The notes beneath the pieces are model-generated. The model was not told the DNA's origin. It saw nothing but the letters and a program-made list of their open reading frames with translations, and made no database searches. Below, in pieces: positions 1 through 11,130 of a DNA stretch of 64,000 nucleotides (within the stretch, counting starts at the first letter, position 1; each line of letters opens with the position of its first letter). Source of the DNA: Cyrtodaria siliqua (taxonomy: Eukaryota; Mollusca; Bivalvia; Adapedonta; Hiatellidae). The DNA lies in assembly GCA_037043455.1 (NCBI GenBank), contig JAWPHD010000082.1, forward strand, positions 186,001 to 250,000. Direction: 5' to 3'. A program made the translations under genes and the position numbers.

Positions 1-498
1 TATATCACATTGTTAATATATTTGTTCTTTTTTTAAAGCATCGTCATGTTAACATTGTCAGTTTTGAATTTGTTTTGCTTAATATATGGAAATGAGTGTA
101 TGAGCACAATATATTGGCATCTCACTGTTTATGTTTTTAAAGTTCATTCAAGTTCTTTCTTAGAGGATACGTGACCCCCATTTTCCTGTGGATTTATTGG
201 CAGCATAAGTGCTATTTGTGATGGGAATGTAAGTTATTATTATTTTGTTTTAATTGGGCCTAAATGTGAATGAAAACATGGCATTTACATTTTAATTAAT
301 ACACAATGCAAATATCAATGTGTGCGTTACACCTCTTCGTGAGCGCTTTCAACAGCAAAACATATGCGGACATAACAAGCGTTTTTAAAAAAACGTATAA
401 CAGACAATAGGTCTGTATAATATTAGCGGAGAACAATATGAAAGTAGTCATTAACGATGTTATTTCGGTTTCTTGTAATATTACTTGAACAAATTATT
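1..498. other. AT-rich non-coding stretch
   Basis: No coding signal, tandem repeat or RNA gene is visible. It lies downstream of the minus-strand glycine-rich gene and probably includes its 3' flank. Confidence 0.5.
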
Positions 499-504
499 TT
501 TATT
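499..504 (-). promoter_or_regulatory. Candidate polyadenylation signal of the glycine-rich gene
   Basis: The minus strand reads AATAAA here, about 141 bases beyond the stop codon at 645. The spacing fits a short 3' UTR. In DNA this AT-rich the hexamer can arise by chance, so it is a candidate only. Confidence 0.4.
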
Positions 505-644
505 CATTTGTGTGTATCAGTAATGTCAGTACTACTACTACTTAAACGTTCAAATGTACAGTACAGTCCTATTTAAAGTGTGGATTTTCTTCATTAAATC
601 CTGGAATAAAACAAACATTACCATGGTTGTCCGCGTAAATTCGA

Positions 645-2391
645 TCAACCTCTTCCATACCCGTAACCTCCTCTGCCATAACCTCCTCCGCCATAACGTC
701 CTCCTCCGCCATAACCTCCTCCTCCTCTATAACCTCCGCCTCCACCTCCTCCACGCCTGTAACCTCCTCCGCCATAACCTCCTCCTCCTCTATAACCTCC
801 GCCTCCTCCACGCCTGTAACCTCCTCTGCCATAACCTCCTCCTCCTCTATAACCTCCTCCTCCTCTATAATCTCCGCCTCCTCCACGCCAGAAAACTCCT
901 CCGCCATAGACTCCTCCTCCTCTATAACCTCCTCCTCCTCTATAACCTCCTCCTCCTCTATAACCTCCGCCTCCTCCACGCCAGATACCTCCTCCGCCAT
1001 AACCTCCTCCTTCAAATCAACAAAAACAAAGATGTATGTGTTATAAGTAATGCGTACTCGAAACTAATTTAGTTGTCGTATAAAGTAGCATTCAAGGACC
1101 AAAGTCAACCAAAAGCACGCTTCGAAACAAACAACATGTATAAGAATAAATAAAAGACAAGGTATACGACATCACATATATAAAAGGGTTTACATAAGGC
1201 TGCCGACTTGGAACTGTCAGTGGCAAAAAATGTCGCTGTGGAGTTTAAACCAGAAACGTATTAAGATGCACCAAACCTCATTCTTACCCTATTGTCATCC
1301 TTATGAAACGTAACTTTGCAAAATAAAGAAATCACGACCGAACTCTATCCTCTAAAAAACTTAGCAGCTTTAACATGTAATATAAGTATAACACACGTTT
1401 GATCATGTATATATGAATATAATCCGCAAAAGTGTTGTTAGCAACAAAGAAAATACTTAGTCACCTGGCAGAAGACAGATTAACGAGAGAATAGACACGA
1501 CAAGACAAGATTGGAGACATCAAACATTACCGTCGTCTCAGGATTTAGTTTGACACCATAATAGGAGATATTATCAGTCCGGTCATCGCACAATCAAACA
1601 GGAAAGGATAGTGACGAACTGTAAATGGGTAATCCACTAAACATGAAGTGCATTGCAAAATTATAGGATCATAACCGTTTTTGATAAACATTTCTAACAC
1701 TTTTAATAAAGAGTGTATGAAAGTGATCATGAACAAAGACCTTACTAAGTTTATAAAGCACGTCGCCATAGAAGTCAGGTTGTGATGCGATAGTCCTTGT
1801 CGCAGAAGATTTCTTAAATTATTTAATATTGAAAAAGCAGAACAGGGTTACGATAATAAAAAAGAAGTTTATAGGAATGGTATCCCTAAAGTAGAAGCGT
1901 TTTAGTTATACAATACAATATTTACGAATGTTTTAGTTTTCAACTCGACTACAAGCTCTAGAAATCATCTCTTTTGTCATAAATATTGCTTTTTATTTCT
2001 CCATTTTCTATTGAGATATGCAAATCGAGAAAAAAACATTATGAGGACTACTGGAGACATTCAAATCTATATACGTTATCAATCACTGATTAGATTTTTC
2101 CAGTACCGTTGCGTTTATAACACAATTTCATTACGAACACTTATGGACACATTCAAATATATTCATCTAATCACAGCGATAATACAACTGTAAGACCGTT
2201 GTAACTTTGACATATGCCAGAATGGAATAAATAAATAATAAAACTAAAACAAATGAATTCGTTAGCAAAATATAAAATACACAATATGTAAATAACTTCA
2301 ACAAATGGATTTTTAAATTTGACTTACCCTGGGTAAGGCCGATCAGACACAGTGCCAACAGGCAGACGACGATTATGTTCATAGTGTTCAT
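645..2391 (-). CDS. Two-exon secreted Gly/Tyr/Arg-rich repeat protein
   Basis: Exon 1 is 2391-2328, exon 2 is 1009-645, and the intron is 2327-1010. Exon 1 encodes MNTMNIIVVCLLALCLIGLTQ, a signal peptide with hydrophobic core at residues 5-19. It ends at a strong donor (CAGG|GTAAG). Exon 2 starts after TTGATTTGAAG. The split codon G|GA keeps phase, and the frame then stays open for 121 codons to TGA. The predicted protein is about 142 residues. The mature part is almost only Gly with regularly spaced Tyr and Arg (units like GGYRGGGG, GGYGGGG, GGYRRGGG), ending YGYGRG. Long Gly/Tyr repeats with a signal peptide are known in molluscan shell-matrix proteins (shematrins and other glycine-rich proteins) and in some invertebrate cationic antimicrobial peptides. 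The basic C-terminal tail typical of shematrins is not seen. Which of these it is remains open. Frames read elsewhere over the repeat (Glu/Val-rich or Leu/Asn-rich) lack a signal peptide and splice logic and are shadows. Confidence 0.8.
1235..1765 (+). repeat. Dispersed repeat family A, copy 1 (inside intron)
   Basis: This segment aligns by eye, with many differences, to 45040-45975. Shared landmarks are a block around ATGCACCAAA...CTTACC, the block CAGAAG..AG near ACGACAAGACAAGAT, and the block GAACTGTAAATGGGT...TGTATGAAAGTGAT. The first half also occurs inverted at 3655-3930. It sits within the intron of the glycine-rich gene. There are no ORFs, and its element class is unknown. Confidence 0.6.
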
Positions 2392-2438
2392 AGTGACGAT
2401 ACAGAGGCGTGCACTATTGACTTTTACGACGCAGACTA

Positions 2439-2446
2439 CTTATATA
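2439..2446 (-). promoter_or_regulatory. TATA box of the glycine-rich gene
   Basis: The minus strand reads TATATAAG ending 48 bases upstream of the first ATG (2391). That places a start site near 2410 and gives a very short 5' UTR. A canonical TATA box suits a strongly, tissue-specifically expressed gene. It is the clearest core promoter in the window. Confidence 0.65.
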
Positions 2447-3259
2447 CACGATGGAAATCATATCAGCAGGTGTGAACCCTCGATCATATGAATTGAAATA
2501 TGAAAAACAAAACCATCAAGCAAATTAATTAGCTAATTGAATTAAATTAATTAATTAATTGAATTAAAAAATTCAAGGATATTTTAGGTAGATTGATAAT
2601 GTGCATTCTCAAAGTAAGACAGCCCGTCCGTTTTCCAGGTTAAATGAATTAAATGTCATGAACAAATACCAGGATCTCTATGTTCTTCACTTATAAGTTG
2701 TGATCTTGATACTGATCAGATAAGTGGATTTTATTTTCACTATAATTCATACTACACCATTTCATTTTACATAGCCCTACATCATAGCTCAAAGCTCTGT
2801 ACTGTGTTCCCTAATATGAGAAGCTATATTTTTACTTTCTTGTTTTGAAAGACATATCTTAGTTTTATCAAAAAAACGTACACACACCATACGTTGAGTA
2901 TGTTTTGAAAACGCTGTTTGGGTCGGATGGTTGTGACCCACCTACTTGCATGTAGAAACACAAGGCAAATGTAAAATATACTTATTGTGTTTATTATGTC
3001 ACACATTAGAAATACATTGCACACATGTATGATTTAAATTTCATACTAGTAAGTACTCTTCAAAAGTTGAATTTTAATTTCTTAGCAAGATATTTCGGTT
3101 TGTTTACCTGGTCAACCAATCAAAATTTAGAGATTCAGTTTAATAGCTCCGAATTTGCACTTGAACCGTTTCTCTTCCCGCTGATTGGTTGGTAATTGGT
3201 GTAAAGTCCGCCTGAGATTCAGATGGGCTAATATCAACTTCAGTCGTACCCTTAATTAA
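2447..3259. other. AT-rich upstream region
   Basis: It lies upstream of the glycine-rich gene. At 2520-2570 there is a run of AATTAATT palindromic words. No gene is seen. The short open frames on the minus strand have no start context or composition that supports coding. Confidence 0.4.
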
Positions 3260-3653
3260 TGTTCCCCGGCCACGTTTTGTTTCATGAACATGTTTATGTT
3301 TATTTAAATCGAAATCAATGTACAACAATAGATATTTACAATTCACACATTGCAATATCTGTTCAAAACGAGAATACGATTTTATTTGATGACGTAGAAA
3401 ACTTTGAACAGGTAAATTAATCCACAATAGTTGTGCAGCTATACAATTCAGATTTACCTCATTTCCCCGTGCAATCACGAAGTTGTAAAAATAGTATCTA
3501 CGTTATGCAAATAATACTTATTGTTAAATACAACTTAGTAGCGGTTTAAATATATGTTTCTCTCCGGGACTATCAATACATGTTCATATAATGTTTAAGA
3601 GTTAAATTTGTTAACTGATAATACTAACAAAAGGGTGGCCATTCATCTTGAAT
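3260..3653 (+). repeat. Dispersed repeat family C, copy 1
   Basis: It is similar over its length to 48333-48742 in the same orientation, including TTTCATGAACATGTTTATG, AATAGATATTTACAATTCA and GGTGGCCATTCATCT at the right edge. Divergence is visibly above 10 percent with indels, so this is an old family. No ORF is conserved between copies. Confidence 0.65.
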
Positions 3654-3654
3654 G

Positions 3655-3930
3655 GTTTGTTTTCTTGTTGTTCTGGCTTCTGCCAAGTCATTGAGTACTT
3701 ACCTTGTGGCTTTCTAGGCTTATTATATATTATATATACATGATCATTTATGTGATTTACTTATATTGCCTACTAACGCTGCCTTGTTTGTTAGATATTA
3801 TAACTTGGTGGGATATCTTTAGTTACACTGTCCGGTGTATTGGGATGATAACAGGGTAAGAGTCAGGTTTGGTGCACTCTGGTTTGAACCCACAGCGGCC
3901 TTTTTCGCAAATGACCGTTCCAAGGCGGTA
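3655..3930 (-). repeat. Dispersed repeat family A, inverted copy
   Basis: The reverse complement matches 45040-45290 well (CAATAAGTAAA..CACATAAATGAT, GACTTGGCAGAAG, the CTTACC..TTATCATCCCAATA block). It abuts family C on the left and family B on the right, so this is a compound of old insertions. Confidence 0.6.
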
Positions 3931-3939
3931 GCCCTATTG

Positions 3940-4100
3940 TCAACACTTCTGTGTTTGGGATGTCTTATCTTGCCTTTTATTCAGCTTTCTATATAGTTGT
4001 TCTTTGTTTCTCTGTGTGTTTGTGGTTGACTATCGTCCTTGAATGCTACTTTTCTTGTTCGATTTGTTTATATACTGTTTATTTGTTAACCTCTGTATTA
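3940..4100 (+). repeat. Dispersed repeat family B, copy 1
   Basis: It shares GATGTCT.ATCTTGCCTTTTATTCA and TTGACT.TCGTCCTT..ATGCTACT with 12600-12750, and in inverted form with 43070-43180. This is an old non-coding dispersed repeat of unknown class. Confidence 0.6.
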
Positions 4101-4140
4101 TATGATAGACCAAAGAACGTTTCAGTCAAGTCAATGACAT

Positions 4141-6531
4141 AATAAAGATTTGTATTTCCTATTCAACAAGATCAGGGAAATGATCAAAAGAAGGTTGTGT
4201 CAGATACTAGTAGATTAACCTCGACCTAATCCCCAGCTAGGCTATTGCCTAGAAATTCAGGGGCACATTTAAATAGTAAAGAATATATAATTGTTGCAGC
4301 CACAGTTCCAACACTAGTAAACACATATGATGACAAATAAATACAAGAAGAAACTAATGCAAAGCATCAGGGGCGCAGAATGAGGAAATAAACGTGTATT
4401 TATTTGCAAATTTTTATTATATAACAACAAAAATGTAGAAATATTATAAAAAGTATAGAAAAGTTTCTGGCAACAGTAAGCAATAGTAACTTGAGAACAA
4501 AGGCACATACTTTAGATGTCAAATCAATTTTAAATGTTTGCATTAATTGCTGATGATATATATTTCTAGAAGATTTTTAGAATGTTGATGTAGTTTTGAA
4601 TTAAGTAAATATCAAAAAAGAAGCTGATATGATCAGTGAAATGTGTACTAAGACAAATTGCTGGTCTAGGTGGACATGTATTCGGAAGAAGTGGTTTGTA
4701 GTGGTAGGATATCATACAGTTTGGTTTTTTGAATGACACTGATTTTTATCATAGGTGTGTGCCACGTAGGGCCTGATCATGAGATTTTCCTGGGTAGAAA
4801 CCAGTATAACATGGCCTGCGTCAGGAAACAGCATGCTAAAAAAACAGAAGCTGTATCTGTTATATTTACTGAAACATGTGCATCTTAAAATAAAACTTTA
4901 CCATATACGCAGACGTTGATCAAAGGATGACGATAAGTCGTATTTTTTCCAAAAACATGCTGCTAAGAAGTGGACCTTAACGGAAAACTTAACCAATATA
5001 CGATGTTCAAAAAGGTGCAAAGAGTTATGAAACCTTATCTGCTGGGTTATGTTATGATGTAGATCAACTGTTTAAAGTTTCAAATTTGTAGCTGTAATAG
5101 TTACCTAATATATGGAGCTATGACATAGCGCCAATTTCAATACAGCAATTTCAAAACAACAACACGATCTTACGGCCAGTCATTTACCCCCAACATTTTG
5201 GCCATTCATTTATACCAAACACGTACTCCTCCATATGCAGTATCAAAAAGAGAATACAAATATAGGCTGCGCGCTCAACAATGGAGAGGATGTTCAGTCG
5301 AATAACCGCACTTTACCCCCTGAATAAGGAAGCTAGTACCACCCTAAGATTTCTCAGAAAAAGGCAAGGTATCGGCTTATATAAGGGATTGAGAAGCTGA
5401 TGTGTCGCTTAATATATGGTTCATAATTCGCCATAACAGAATCACACTACTGTGTTGCGACATCACAAAATACAAAGGATCTCTTGTGAGTTAACTAATA
5501 ACTATCCGCCAAACGCGCAGCATCTTTCAATGTTTCAGCCTTTTGCTCATCTTAATAGGTTTACACATCATTATCAAAGCACCTTTTGAAGCCTTCAGTT
5601 AAAATAAGTTGCCCTAATGTATCATGATCGTGCTCAGTTTTCGTGAATGCACACTATCTATCAAATAACTATTTGTTTTGGTTCCAGTAAATTCAACATG
5701 ACAAATGTGTTTGATTTCGTTTTTTTTACAATTTCTAAATGTCTACCTGTACGCTTCATGGACCACTTTATAATCACTTCTTTAACAGTTTCGTATAAAT
5801 ACCTTAGCTCTATGGTTAATTGATGTAATCTTCACAGGTTTTAAAAATTCAAAGACTGTAAAATTATTTTCGACTTTGCTAATGGCCATTTCAAATTGGC
5901 GGCAATTATTTCAAAACAAAAACAAAATACTTGTAAACTGACTTTTCCTGAAACGGTGGTTCTAATATAATATGCTTATTAACATCATTAGCAGAAGATG
6001 AGTCGGAGATTGGCTACGTTTAGCTTGCGTTGCTTGCCAAATCCAGTTCCTGCATATATAATTAAAAGTATCTCCATTAATTTTCTTCCTTTAATTTAAT
6101 TTCCATTTCTTTTTTTATTTCTATTTTTCTCGACCCAGTTTTCTTCTTGCATTTCTTTTTCTACTTTGTATTTGGTGTTTCTTTTGTATTTTATTCTCAC
6201 CAATAAGTACTTTTTCAGGTGGACTCCAGTCCCTTTAATGCATAGCCTATCTCCACCATCCACTCTATTATTTATTCTTAGTCTCCTCATGTCGGAACTT
6301 GAACTCACTCCCAAAACAAGCTTCTTGTATATAGATAGTTTGCATATAATATCGGGAGATACTTTTTCCGCGATAAATGTTAGTACTAGTGTTGGTCTAA
6401 CGACAAAATGCATATTGAACGCCTATATTTTGAGATCGTGACCCATAAAAAAGGCAAATATTCGCCTTCACGATCAGCAAATACAAACGTTTAGATGAAA
6501 TAAAACAGCGGTTGTATGGTTGTATCGCACT
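4141..6531. other. Unassigned AT-rich region
   Basis: No recognisable gene. Around 4740-4815 a short block resembles, on the minus strand, the body of the (CAAA)n-tailed SINE seen at 7583 and 8280. The segment 6230-6430 is open on both strands and of more balanced composition than its surroundings, but I cannot assign it to any family. Confidence 0.35.
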
Positions 6532-6690
6532 CTATAACCAACATGAATTTGGTGTGCGGGGTTTCGGGGAATGAGATTTTACCCCTCTGTCTGGATAGAC
6601 ATTGGCAGTATTCTTGCCCGTGAACCCCACGGTTCCTACATGGTTGGAATGACAATCGTATGCCAATATTAACGGAATAAGTACCAGCAT
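6532..6690 (-). CDS. Possible small ORF with hydrophobic N-terminus
   Basis: A 52-codon frame begins MLVLIPLILAYDC and continues hydrophilic, rich in Pro, Asn and Lys, to TAG. The same frame is open and strongly hydrophobic for about 15 codons upstream of this ATG until a TAA, so the hydrophobic segment could be longer if an upstream exon is spliced on. It may be a last exon encoding a membrane anchor or signal segment. There is no homology I recognise, no clear acceptor, and a second frame is also open here. It may be spurious. Confidence 0.2.
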   Translation of the reverse strand: MLVLIPLILAYDCHSNHVGTVGFTGKNTANVYPDRGVKSHSPKPRTPNSCWL

Positions 6691-6745
6691 TAAAACAATA
6701 ACAACAGTTACAAAAACATATTGAATTTATGGACCTATTTCCCAA

Positions 6746-7125
6746 CGCTAAATAATCATTGAAAATATCTATGGAAAGCTTGCTTATTTACTGCTAACAT
6801 GCTACAAGACCGCTTAGCTAAGGTATATAAATTGAGGCTCGAATAAAGTTTGTCTGTGTAAAGCATAGCTATATTAAACAGTATCTAGGGTATAACAGTA
6901 TATATTGATAATACTTCAAAACTTACTTTTATGAAAAAAGAAAAACAGCAAATTAACAAGTTAGATGTATTAAATACAGCAATTTGTTAATAATTTATTG
7001 TCTTTGGAATAAACACACACCAAAACACAACTAATGAAACACTTTATTTTATGTTTTAATATATTGGCTTTCTATAAAAGCTGTATTGGGAGGGCCTCAT
7101 CTCCTAAAACACAATTGAATATCAC
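6746..7125. other. AT-rich spacer
   Basis: Nothing recognisable. Confidence 0.4.
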
Positions 7126-7225
7126 CGTTTTCTCCGTGGCCGAATGGTTAACGACGTTGCGTTGTAAACCTTCGCCTCTCCCCGCTGTGGGCCCGAATCC
7201 CACGGGGAGCTCCACTTTAGTCTTT
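7126..7225 (+). repeat. tRNA-Ser-like SINE head
   Basis: The segment has an A-box-like GTGGCCGAATGGTTAACG and a B-box-like GGGCCCGAATCCC, with a variable-arm-like stretch between them as in serine tRNAs. The ends CTCCGTG and CACGGGGAG are nearly complementary. The anticodon stem does not pair cleanly and the B box is altered, so it is a tRNA-derived SINE or pseudogene rather than a working tRNA. Confidence 0.5.
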
Positions 7226-7436
7226 TGACTGTTACTTGTGATATGAAGGCTTCATAACCGCTGCTCCTAACTAAAATCCATTATGTTCATTTCGCTCTTC
7301 GGGGCATTTAATTTTATTAGATACTGGGACCTTACGCCGTACGGCATGGGGAAGACAGATACTCCATGTCCACCGCCATATGCATGCCATCTTCGGGATG
7401 GTTAAAATTTAGTACTATTAATTTTATTAATATTGA

Positions 7437-7560
7437 GTTCTGCTCAACCCGGGGCTAGAGGGCGCGAGCGTAGCTAGCATATTTCACTACCGCTCATGAA
7501 CAGTCTCAATCAAACCGAGACTGAAATATTTCGTATGTGTCGTTTTCGGCCGTTTCCAAA
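7437..7560 (+). repeat. Dispersed repeat, copy of 14685-14790
   Basis: ATATTTCACTACCG.TCATGA, ACAGTCTCAATCAAA and ATATTTCGTAT recur in reverse complement at 14685-14790, in the same order. Both copies border other repeats. Confidence 0.6.
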
Positions 7561-7582
7561 GGTCCATTATCATACTCCTTTT

Positions 7583-7755
7583 TTTGTAAGTGAGAAAGTG
7601 TCGATTCTTTCGGATGGCGGGAGGTGTACAGTACTGGTTCTACCTAGGAAAAGTGGGTGGTGCGCCTCCACTACAAATATATCGACCGTCATATATAACC
7701 TTACATTTGTTGAAAATGACGTAAAACAACATACAAACAAACAAACAATCATGCA
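7583..7755 (+). mobile_element. SINE with (CAAA)n tail, headless copy
   Basis: The body GATGGCGGGAGGTGTACAGT, ACTGGTTCTACC.AGGAA, CGACCGTCATATATAACCTT and GAAAATGACGTAAAAC is shared with 8330-8505 and, inverted, with 27215-27405. It ends in ACAAACAAACAAACA. The tRNA-derived head is missing here. Confidence 0.7.
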
Positions 7756-7887
7756 ATAGTATGTTTAACAGTTATCCTATACAAATGTTCTCATCCACCA
7801 AATACAATAGGCTGGAAATATGTCCGTAACAATGAATCGCAGTTGTGGTAAAAACCTATGTTACAAAGATGTTATTTCAGATATTTA

Positions 7888-8170
7888 GAAGACTGAATGA
7901 ACGATACATACCGGTTTAATTGTCACAATGACCTCACATATATCAGGAAGTAAACAGAGACATGTCAACATAATCTAATTACCTGGAAGAAAAAAGATGA
8001 TCAGTCGTTCAAACTTTGACAGGAATTAAGAAGACTGAATGAACGATACATACCGGTTTAATCTTCATAATGACCTCACATTTATCAGGAAGTAAACAGA
8101 GACATGTCAACATAATCGAATTGCAAAGAAGAATAAGATGATCAGTCGTTAAAACTTTGTCAGGAATTAA
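7888..8170 (+). repeat. Tandem duplication, about 142-bp unit
   Basis: Two adjacent copies begin GAAGACTGAATGAACGATAC near 7888 and 8030. Both contain GGAAGTAAACAGAGACATGT and end CAGGAATTAAGAA. Only a few substitutions separate them, so the duplication is fairly recent. Confidence 0.8.
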
Positions 8171-8279
8171 GAACAATGAACTAGAACCAATTGAATTCAA
8201 TTGGGTTTTATAACACTTACATAACTATTGAATTAGGTGAGCTTACAAACATCAAACATTGTTTAATAAAACACCGTTT

Positions 8280-8505
8280 AAGCTTTTTTAACTCACACCG
8301 CTGCGGTTCGAATCCCACTGGGAGCTCGACTTGTAAGTAAAGAAGTGTAGATTATAACGGATGGCGGGAGGTGTACAGTACTGGTTCTACCCAGGAATAG
8401 TGGGTGGTCTGTCTCCACTACAAAAAAAAACGACCGTCATATATAACCTTGCATGTGTTGAAAATGACGTAAAACTCCATACAAACAAACAAACAAACAA
8501 AAGCT
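8280..8505 (+). mobile_element. tRNA-headed SINE with (CAAA)n tail
   Basis: A truncated head keeps the B box GGTTCGAATCCC. The shared SINE body follows, then an ACAAACAAACAAACAAACA tail. It is the most complete of three copies in the window (others 7583 +, 27215 -). Confidence 0.7.
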
Positions 8506-10009
8506 TTTACAAACTACTCACTCAAAAAAACTGGCCTATGGTAATATCAGCATTAACAGTGGGTACTTTTTATTTGTGTTCAGTATATAACTTGCTCACA
8601 TCAAAACTGCAGTTATTGCAAATGCTAATTGTTTCGCATCTTGTTTCTAGGGAATATAATTTATGAGTAACTACCCTAAAATGGTAACACAAAGACCCCA
8701 CGAACATCCAACAAATGAGACACACTGATAAGTAGGTGGGGACGGGGATAAAAATAATCCCCGAATTGTCAAAAATAACTAAATGCGCACAAAGTTTTAT
8801 ACAGATGTTGTCAAACATATTATGAAATAGGGAATGAGGAAATGGCTTTTCATGTGTGCAATTTTAATAAGGTTATACATGGTAAATTCTATGTATAGGG
8901 TAATCCGTAATAAGTGTGCACTATACCTGCTTGGCGTAACCACTAATGACACCCTAATGCCATGTTATACAGCCTTAAAGCCTTTTTTTCCACCTGAAAC
9001 TCCATATTAACTCATGATGTAAGTGAACATTTACAAAAATAATAATGTGCATAAAGTAACAAAACGTCTACATACTGCAATACAGCTTGTAGATAATATT
9101 AAACGGATTATAAAAAGCATTTTACAAAAGCGCATCATATAGTAAATAATATAATAATAAAATGAATTATCTACACAACATAAAAAAACATACACATAAG
9201 GAAATAATAAGTGTAATACAATAATAAATAATTTACAAATAATGTAATGACGATTCTACACAATATAAATGTATCTAAATTACATACTAAATTGTAAACC
9301 TACTTTAATAAGGATATCATAATTATAATATAATACAAATACCTCATATTAATATAATCAAGTCACCACATCATGTAATAAAATAAGTATGATTTGTTTG
9401 AAATTTCATATCAAGACCTTAATGTCTCCTCCTTCCACCGTTATAATCTTATAATCCTTGAGCTTACTAAGAACCCCTCCGCACCCCGTGCAATTACATT
9501 ACCATAACAATTCCAATGCACGTTCAATAAAGTTGAATATGAATAAACAAATATGCATTTGGACAACAAATACTAGTATTGTTTATGTTACTAATGAATT
9601 GTTTAGCTAAAACAACCTTTCCAACATAATGAAAATATACTGTAGTTTGCGTTACACCCTGTTCGTTACGAAAATATTAAATATCATAAATGCAATTAAC
9701 ATGACTAGACCATAAGTTACTAATATACCCAGCCCCGCCCCACCACCATTGTGGAGACTTTTCAAGGGTATATTTCCTAAAAGGCTATGACATTTGCTAA
9801 AAAATGAAGTATGTTTGTCAAATGAGAATGGGGATATAAGGGCGTGACCTCCATTCGATATACGTTACCATTATCATGTTTTGCAAATGTAGATTACATA
9901 CTCAAAATTGGTTTAGATGCAACAAAATGGTATGTGTACATATATTATGTGTTATACATGTTCAAAATCAATATCAAGTACAATAAAATATTTCCAGAAG
10001 ACAACGTAA
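8506..10009. other. AT-rich region without genes
   Basis: Very AT-rich, with short runs of ATAATA and AAATAAT. No coding or RNA gene is seen. Confidence 0.45.
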
Positions 10010-10420
10010 TTAACGTTACCAAATATAGACGCGAAATGTACGTTACCCTTTAAAGTTATAATTGCTTGTTTCCAGAAATATTGACGCTATTTCTTTACTT
10101 TAATAATAACTATTTTAATAATAAAATGTTATTCATTAAATAAATACATAAATGAATGAATATACATATAAAAATGAATAAATAATAATAATTATAATAA
10201 TAGTAAAAAAACAACAATATATGCTACGTTACTAATATAAGCACAAAATTTAAGTTACCATTTAAAGTTACATTTAATAATGACTGTTTCCAGAAATAAA
10301 GGTGCTAGTATTTTAACAATGAGATTTTAACAAATATAATTTAATTCATGATAAATACATAAATGTAATATATAAAAATAAAATAAATCAATAATAAATA
10401 AATATTTTTAAAAAGGTACA
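10010..10420 (+). repeat. Direct repeat, two units of about 200 bp
   Basis: TTACC.TTTAAAGTTA..TT...TG.CTGTTTCCAGAAATA appears near 10040 and 10255. Each is followed by ATAATTTAATTCAT-like and TAAATACATAAATG sequence. This is an imperfect tandem duplication in AT-rich DNA. Confidence 0.55.
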
Positions 10421-10526
10421 TTTATAGAAAATAAGAAGGTACTTTCACATTAAACTACTGTAAGTGTATCGGTTATTGAAATTGTTTTGTTTTTATCCAG
10501 TCAAGCTTATGGGATTCTGTGTTGTC

Positions 10527-11130
10527 CGTCATCCGTCCGTCCGTCTCTCTGTCCGTCCGTCTCTAAATTTGCATTGTGGGCACTCTAGCCCCTCCAGCTT
10601 CTATTTGACCTTTACCAAATGTTTACAGTAGTTATATACCCATAAGGTCTCGGATGAGTTCTAGAACCACCCAGAATCAAATGCTAACAGCTGAGTTATC
10701 TGCCCTTGAATTTGCAAATATGCATTGTCTAGCCCCTCCATTTGTCATATGATCTTAACTTACAAATTAGTTATATACATACGATATCGAAAGAGTTTTT
10801 TGAACCAGCCTGATTCGATGGCTAATAGCGGAGTTAACTGCCCTTGAATTGGCAAACATGCATAGTTTTGCCTTGTGTGTACTCTAGACCCTCCATTTGT
10901 CATACGATCTTAACCAAACTTACACAGTAGAGAAATATGCATAACTTCTCAGACGACGAGTTCTTGAAATAGCCAGATTCAATCGCTAATAGCGGAGTTA
11001 TATGCCCTTGAATTGGCAAACAATGGTGTGTTTTGCCTTGTGGGTACTCTAGTGTCTTCATCTTTTATCCGATCTTAACAAAACTTACCAAGTATCCTTA
11101 AGATCCATAAGATCCATAAGACAAGCTATT
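10527..11130 (+). mobile_element. (GTCC)n plus ~150-bp tandem repeats, pearl-like element
   Basis: A GTCCGTCC microsatellite (10527-10562) leads into about four imperfect copies of a ~150-bp unit. Each contains TACTCTAG.CCCTCCA, a GATCTTAAC..AACTTAC stretch, GAGTTCT.GAACCA, GCTAATAGCGGAGTTA and CCCTTGAATTGGCAAAC. A microsatellite of this type next to core tandem repeats is the layout known for pearl and related Helitron-like non-autonomous elements of bivalves. The family assignment is by resemblance only. Termini were not resolved. Confidence 0.5.

Noticed and set aside
569..1015. Glu/Val-rich 148-codon frame over the glycine repeat
   Set aside because: It has no signal peptide and no link to the upstream exon. 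The Gly/Tyr/Arg frame is the one in phase with the spliced signal exon.
554..1072. Leu/Asn-rich 172-codon plus-strand frame
   Set aside because: Antisense shadow of the same repeat.
10527..11130. CRISPR-like array
   Set aside because: Units are ~150 bp, diverged and contiguous, without short identical repeats and unique spacers. The context is eukaryotic.
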